This document shows, one piece after another, positions 60,664-64,000 of a stretch of DNA of 64,000 nucleotides. The notes under the pieces are model-generated. The model saw only the letters and a list, made by a program, of their open reading frames with translations. It did no database searches and had not been told where the DNA came from. The stretch's first letter is position 1. Each line of letters starts with the position of its first letter. Position numbers and translations under genes: made by a program. This stretch comes from Bacteroides sp. (GTDB lineage: Bacteria; Bacteroidota; Bacteroidia; Bacteroidales; Muribaculaceae): contig JAAVEO010000040.1 in assembly GCA_014801225.1 (NCBI GenBank), forward strand, positions 49,324 through 113,323, read 5' to 3'.

Positions 60664-62373
60664 ATGAGAAAAATTACTACTCTTCTGGCTCTTGGATGTG
60701 CAGTTTGTTCCACAGCTTTCGCCGCTGTTATCCCCGGAACTACTCTTGACACATCTGATCTGCGCATGACTGAGGAGGGTAAGCAGATTCTGAACACTCT
60801 CCGTGCTCAGGGCATTGCTTCCTTCTCCGACATGACTGCTAACTCCAACAAGGTCATCATGAAGACCTATGAGGACGCCAACTACATCTGGACTTTCGCT
60901 TTTGCCAAGAACAGTCAGAACTGGTGTGACGTGCTCACGCTCGCGGATGGCAGCAAGCCCTCTTTCGCAGAGGTGCCTTACTATTGGGTTAACTGCAACC
61001 TTATGGCACAGAGAAAGAATGCCGAGGGCAGTGGTTCTGTGACTGCTATCTGGCTTCCCCTTATGTGGCCCTCCATGTATGTATGGGAGCAGATGATCAA
61101 CGACACTGATCAGACTATGCCTAATGATCAGAAGAACTTCGATATCGTAGGTTTCGATCAGATGTTCGAGGCTAATCCCAGACAGCGCGGTAAGGACTTC
61201 TACTATACTGACAATACCGCTCTTCCCGTATACTATGGTGATGATGCACAGTCGTTCCTCACCGGTTTCCCCGTTGCCCCCGGTACATGGTATGGTGGCG
61301 ACGGTTGGCCTCAGAGATACAATAATCAGGATACTTACCTCGTAGGTAACGATGTAAATCAGATGTCTATCCTTTCTCTCGATGCTGTCGACCTTTCCGA
61401 GGATGTTTACACTGTCGCTTGCCAGTTCTTCTTCGAGAACGGCTCCAAGCTCAACCTTACTTACGACGGTACTCTCCGTGCCAACGGCTTCGTTGCCCGT
61501 AACTATGAGCTCCCCATCGAGACTAAGCCTATCATCGTGAACATGGGCGATGTTGATGCCAAGACTCTTGACCTTGATAACCCCTGGGGCGGTAGCGCCG
61601 ATTGGGGCCCCTTCTCCCAGTGGTGGATCGGCGTTGGTATCGGTCAGTGTGAGGCTGTGCTCCGTAGCGGCGCCACCTTCATGGATAACAAGTGGGGTTC
61701 TGTATTCGGCTTCACTAATCCCGAGGGCACTGATGACTCCTTCAGCTATTTCACAGCAGGTTTCTTCAAAGAGGCCGGCGCTACCAATCCTTACGGATGG
61801 TATGATCTCAGAGAGCCCGAGGTTGTATATGACAATCGTGGCAACTATGAGTCCAACGACATGGAGCCCCGTCTCAATCAGCTCGCTCCCTCCGGCTATA
61901 ACGACGAGTACATGCCCTGGTCTGACGTAGAGATGACAGAGGCTACTACTCTTGTTTACGGTAGCTATTATGCTTATCTCTCACCTTACACTCGTATGGT
62001 GATTGGTGACAAGGATAATGGTTTCTGGCTTACCGGTCGTGATGATTACAAGAACACTTACCACTTCTCCTACAAGGGTGATATCACTCTTTACACTGAC
62101 AAGGACGACCTCTCCAAGACTACTACTATCCCCGCAGTATATGATATCGACGCTGTTGAGGGTGTAGCCGCTGAGGCTCCCGCTCGTGTATACGCTGAGA
62201 ATGGTGTAATCACTGTTTGCCCCAACGCTGAGGGTGAGGTAGCTGTCTACACTTTTTCCGGTGCTCGCGTGGCTTCCAAGAACGTTAAGGCTGACGCTGT
62301 AGTTGCTTTCAACGTTGACAAGGGTATCTACCTTGTTAAGGCCGGCAAGACTGTCAAGAAAGTTGTTCTCTAA
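60664..62373 (+). CDS. Secreted protein with T9SS type A-like C-terminal sorting domain
   Basis: Signal peptide MRKITTLLALGCAVCSTAFA; C-term VYTFSGARVASKNVKADAVVAFNVDKGIYLVKAGKTVKKVVL. Confidence 0.7.
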   Translation: MRKITTLLALGCAVCSTAFAAVIPGTTLDTSDLRMTEEGKQILNTLRAQGIASFSDMTANSNKVIMKTYEDANYIWTFAFAKNSQNWCDVLTLADGSKPSFAEVPYYWVNCNLMAQRKNAEGSGSVTAIWLPLMWPSMYVWEQMINDTDQTMPNDQKNFDIVGFDQMFEANPRQRGKDFYYTDNTALPVYYGDDAQSFLTGFPVAPGTWYGGDGWPQRYNNQDTYLVGNDVNQMSILSLDAVDLSEDVYTVACQFFFENGSKLNLTYDGTLRANGFVARNYELPIETKPIIVNMGDVDAKTLDLDNPWGGSADWGPFSQWWIGVGIGQCEAVLRSGATFMDNKWGSVFGFTNPEGTDDSFSYFTAGFFKEAGATNPYGWYDLREPEVVYDNRGNYESNDMEPRLNQLAPSGYNDEYMPWSDVEMTEATTLVYGSYYAYLSPYTRMVIGDKDNGFWLTGRDDYKNTYHFSYKGDITLYTDKDDLSKTTTIPAVYDIDAVEGVAAEAPARVYAENGVITVCPNAEGEVAVYTFSGARVASKNVKADAVVAFNVDKGIYLVKAGKTVKKVVL

Positions 62374-62409
62374 TGATATCCCGGTGCGTTAGCACCCCAT
62401 ATAATTCCT

Positions 62410-62450
62410 AAGAAGGGAGAATCGTTCCGGCGATTCTCCCTTCTTCCTTT
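62410..62450 (+). terminator. Intrinsic terminator
   Basis: AAGAAGGGAGAATCG-ttccgg-CGATTCTCCCTTCTT. Confidence 0.8.
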
Positions 62451-62586
62451 ATCTCCACTTCCCCGGTAATCTCTCATTCTCCATTTCCAATTCCTCCTAT
62501 AGTTCCTGATTCCGAACCATCTTCCCCGGTAATCTGTTTTATGAAAAAGGAAATATTTGATTCCACTACAAAAAACTATTGAGACT

Positions 62587-63645
62587 ATGAAAAAGACTAT
62601 GAAGAATACCTTCCGCCTCGGCGCAGCCGCCGCATTGGCCGCTATCTCTATGCTTTCAGCTCAGAAGGCAGATGCTTGTACGCGCGTTATATATCAGGGT
62701 GAGGACTCTCTGTTCGTTGTGGGGCGTTCTTTGGATTGGAAGACTCCTATCCCTACGAATCTATATGTTTATCCAGCCGGCATGACCAAGAAGGGAGATG
62801 CCAGGGAAGGTTGTGTGGAATGGACCTCCAAATATGGTGCGGTATATGCTGTCGGCTATGATGGTGGCATCACAGAAGGAATGAATGAGAAGGGATTGGT
62901 GATTAACGGCCTTTTCTGCAAAGGTACGGTCTATGTATCTCCCGAGACTGAAGGACGTCCTCCCATCTCGCTTGCCATGTTCGTAAGTTGGCTTCTTGAT
63001 ATGAACGCTACCACTGATGAGGTAGTGGCCGTGCTGAAAAAGCATGACTTCACCATCGGAGGCGCTACATTCGACGGAGGCACCGTCTCCACTCTACACT
63101 GGGGTATCACAGATGCTTCCGGTAAGACGGCCTATCTTGAGTTTGACAACGGCGAAGTGAAGATATATGATCCGGGAGATATACGCGCCATGACCAACGA
63201 TCCTCAATGGCCCGCAATGACTGCTATCGTAAACTATTGGGACAAGATTGGAGGTGTACATGCACTCCCCGGCACGGTATCCTCTCCAGACCGCTGTGTG
63301 CGTGCCAATTTCTTCGCACATCATGTGAAAAAGACTGCTGATGTAGATATGGCTGTCAGCATTGGCAGAAGTATTCTTGTGAACGCAAGTGTGCCTTATA
63401 CCTACGAGATCGAGAGCGAACCGAATGTCTCTTCCACTCAATGGCGAAGCTATGCAGTCCCGGCTGCCGGACGCTACTATTTCGATATCGTCACCAACCC
63501 CGGCTATTACTATGTAGACCTCAAAGAGTGTGATCTCCGTCCCGGAGCAAAAGTCTTGAAGCTCGACACCTCCCATACCTCCGACCTGGTAGGCAACGTC
63601 ACTTCCAAATTCAAGAAATCCGCTCCCTTCACCCCCATGTACTAA
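62587..63645 (+). CDS. Linear amide C-N hydrolase, choloylglycine hydrolase/penicillin V acylase family, exported
   Basis: Signal peptide ending ADA|CTRVIYQGEDSLFVVGRSLDW with Cys nucleophile, Arg and Asp positions; TNDP and SPDRCVRANFF motifs. Confidence 0.9.
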   Translation: MKKTMKNTFRLGAAAALAAISMLSAQKADACTRVIYQGEDSLFVVGRSLDWKTPIPTNLYVYPAGMTKKGDAREGCVEWTSKYGAVYAVGYDGGITEGMNEKGLVINGLFCKGTVYVSPETEGRPPISLAMFVSWLLDMNATTDEVVAVLKKHDFTIGGATFDGGTVSTLHWGITDASGKTAYLEFDNGEVKIYDPGDIRAMTNDPQWPAMTAIVNYWDKIGGVHALPGTVSSPDRCVRANFFAHHVKKTADVDMAVSIGRSILVNASVPYTYEIESEPNVSSTQWRSYAVPAAGRYYFDIVTNPGYYYVDLKECDLRPGAKVLKLDTSHTSDLVGNVTSKFKKSAPFTPMY

Positions 63646-63669
63646 TAAATCCGGTTCCAAAATATAGTT

Positions 63670-63708
63670 TTGCCTCTTGCTGACTTCAATTTCAGCGAGA
63701 GGCTTTTC
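63670..63708 (+). terminator. Intrinsic terminator
   Basis: GCCTCTTGCTGA-cttcaatt-TCAGCGAGAGGC-TTTT. Confidence 0.75.
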
Positions 63709-63845
63709 TAATTTTTGGGGGCTAGCAACTATTTTTCGAGAGGGGAGAGGCAAAAACGAGCAAAAAAACTTGCAAATATAACTCACTGAAAAATCAACGA
63801 AAAGAAAAATAATTTCAAAAAAAGTGAAAAATAATTGCCGAAAAA

Positions 63846-63877
63846 TTTGCACAGTATCAAAAAACTGACTAATTTTG
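63846..63877 (+). promoter_or_regulatory. tRNA-Asn promoter
   Basis: TTTG-N20-TAATTTTG. Confidence 0.7.
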
Positions 63878-63926
63878 CATCGCTTTTCAAGGGAACAGCG
63901 GTTCTAAAAACGATGAAAAGTTTAAC

Positions 63927-64000
63927 GCTTCAATAGCTCAGTTGGTTAGAGCACCTGACTGTTAATCAGGGGGTCGTTGGTTCAAGCCCATCTTGAAGCG
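63927..64000 (+). tRNA. tRNA-Asn(GTT)
   Basis: Acceptor GCTTCAA/TTGAAGC, anticodon arm CTGACT-GTT-AATCAG, T-loop TTCAAGC; ends at window edge. Confidence 0.95.

Overview
This window is a chromosomal segment from a Bacteroidales bacterium. Bacteroidetes-type promoters (TTG/TTTG-N18-22-TAnnTTTG), SusC/SusD, a MurF-Alr fusion and DUF3098/DUF2851/DUF3467 genes support this; a Muribaculaceae-like gut commensal is my inference. Most of it is core housekeeping sequence: xseAB, murF-alr, surE, mtaB, ftsX-DUF3098-uppP-truB-queA, recO, rubrerythrin, ispG, cysS, greA, two POT transporters, sufE, a biotin-dependent decarboxylase/carboxylase subunit, antiporters, rsmI, a susCD pair, a choloylglycine-hydrolase-like enzyme, tRNA-Ser(GGA) and tRNA-Asn(GTT). 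No rRNA, CRISPR array or prophage was seen. The most interesting non-routine signals are: (1) a RAYT-type Y1/HUH transposase with an extra C-terminal DprA/SLOG-like domain, next to a ~73-bp REP-like array (three direct copies plus one inverted copy) beside tRNA-Ser; (2) two paralogous small RNA loci that share a 5' seed but have different terminator stems, one just upstream of rubrerythrin; (3) a candidate structured ncRNA on the minus strand between surE and murF-alr, with an inverted repeat spanning its promoter; (4) a 53-aa ORF, missing from the ORF track, directly after a Y-family DNA polymerase; (5) a carboxylase subunit with two tandem biotinyl domains and a possible third fragment. All family assignments come from reading the sequence; no searches were run.
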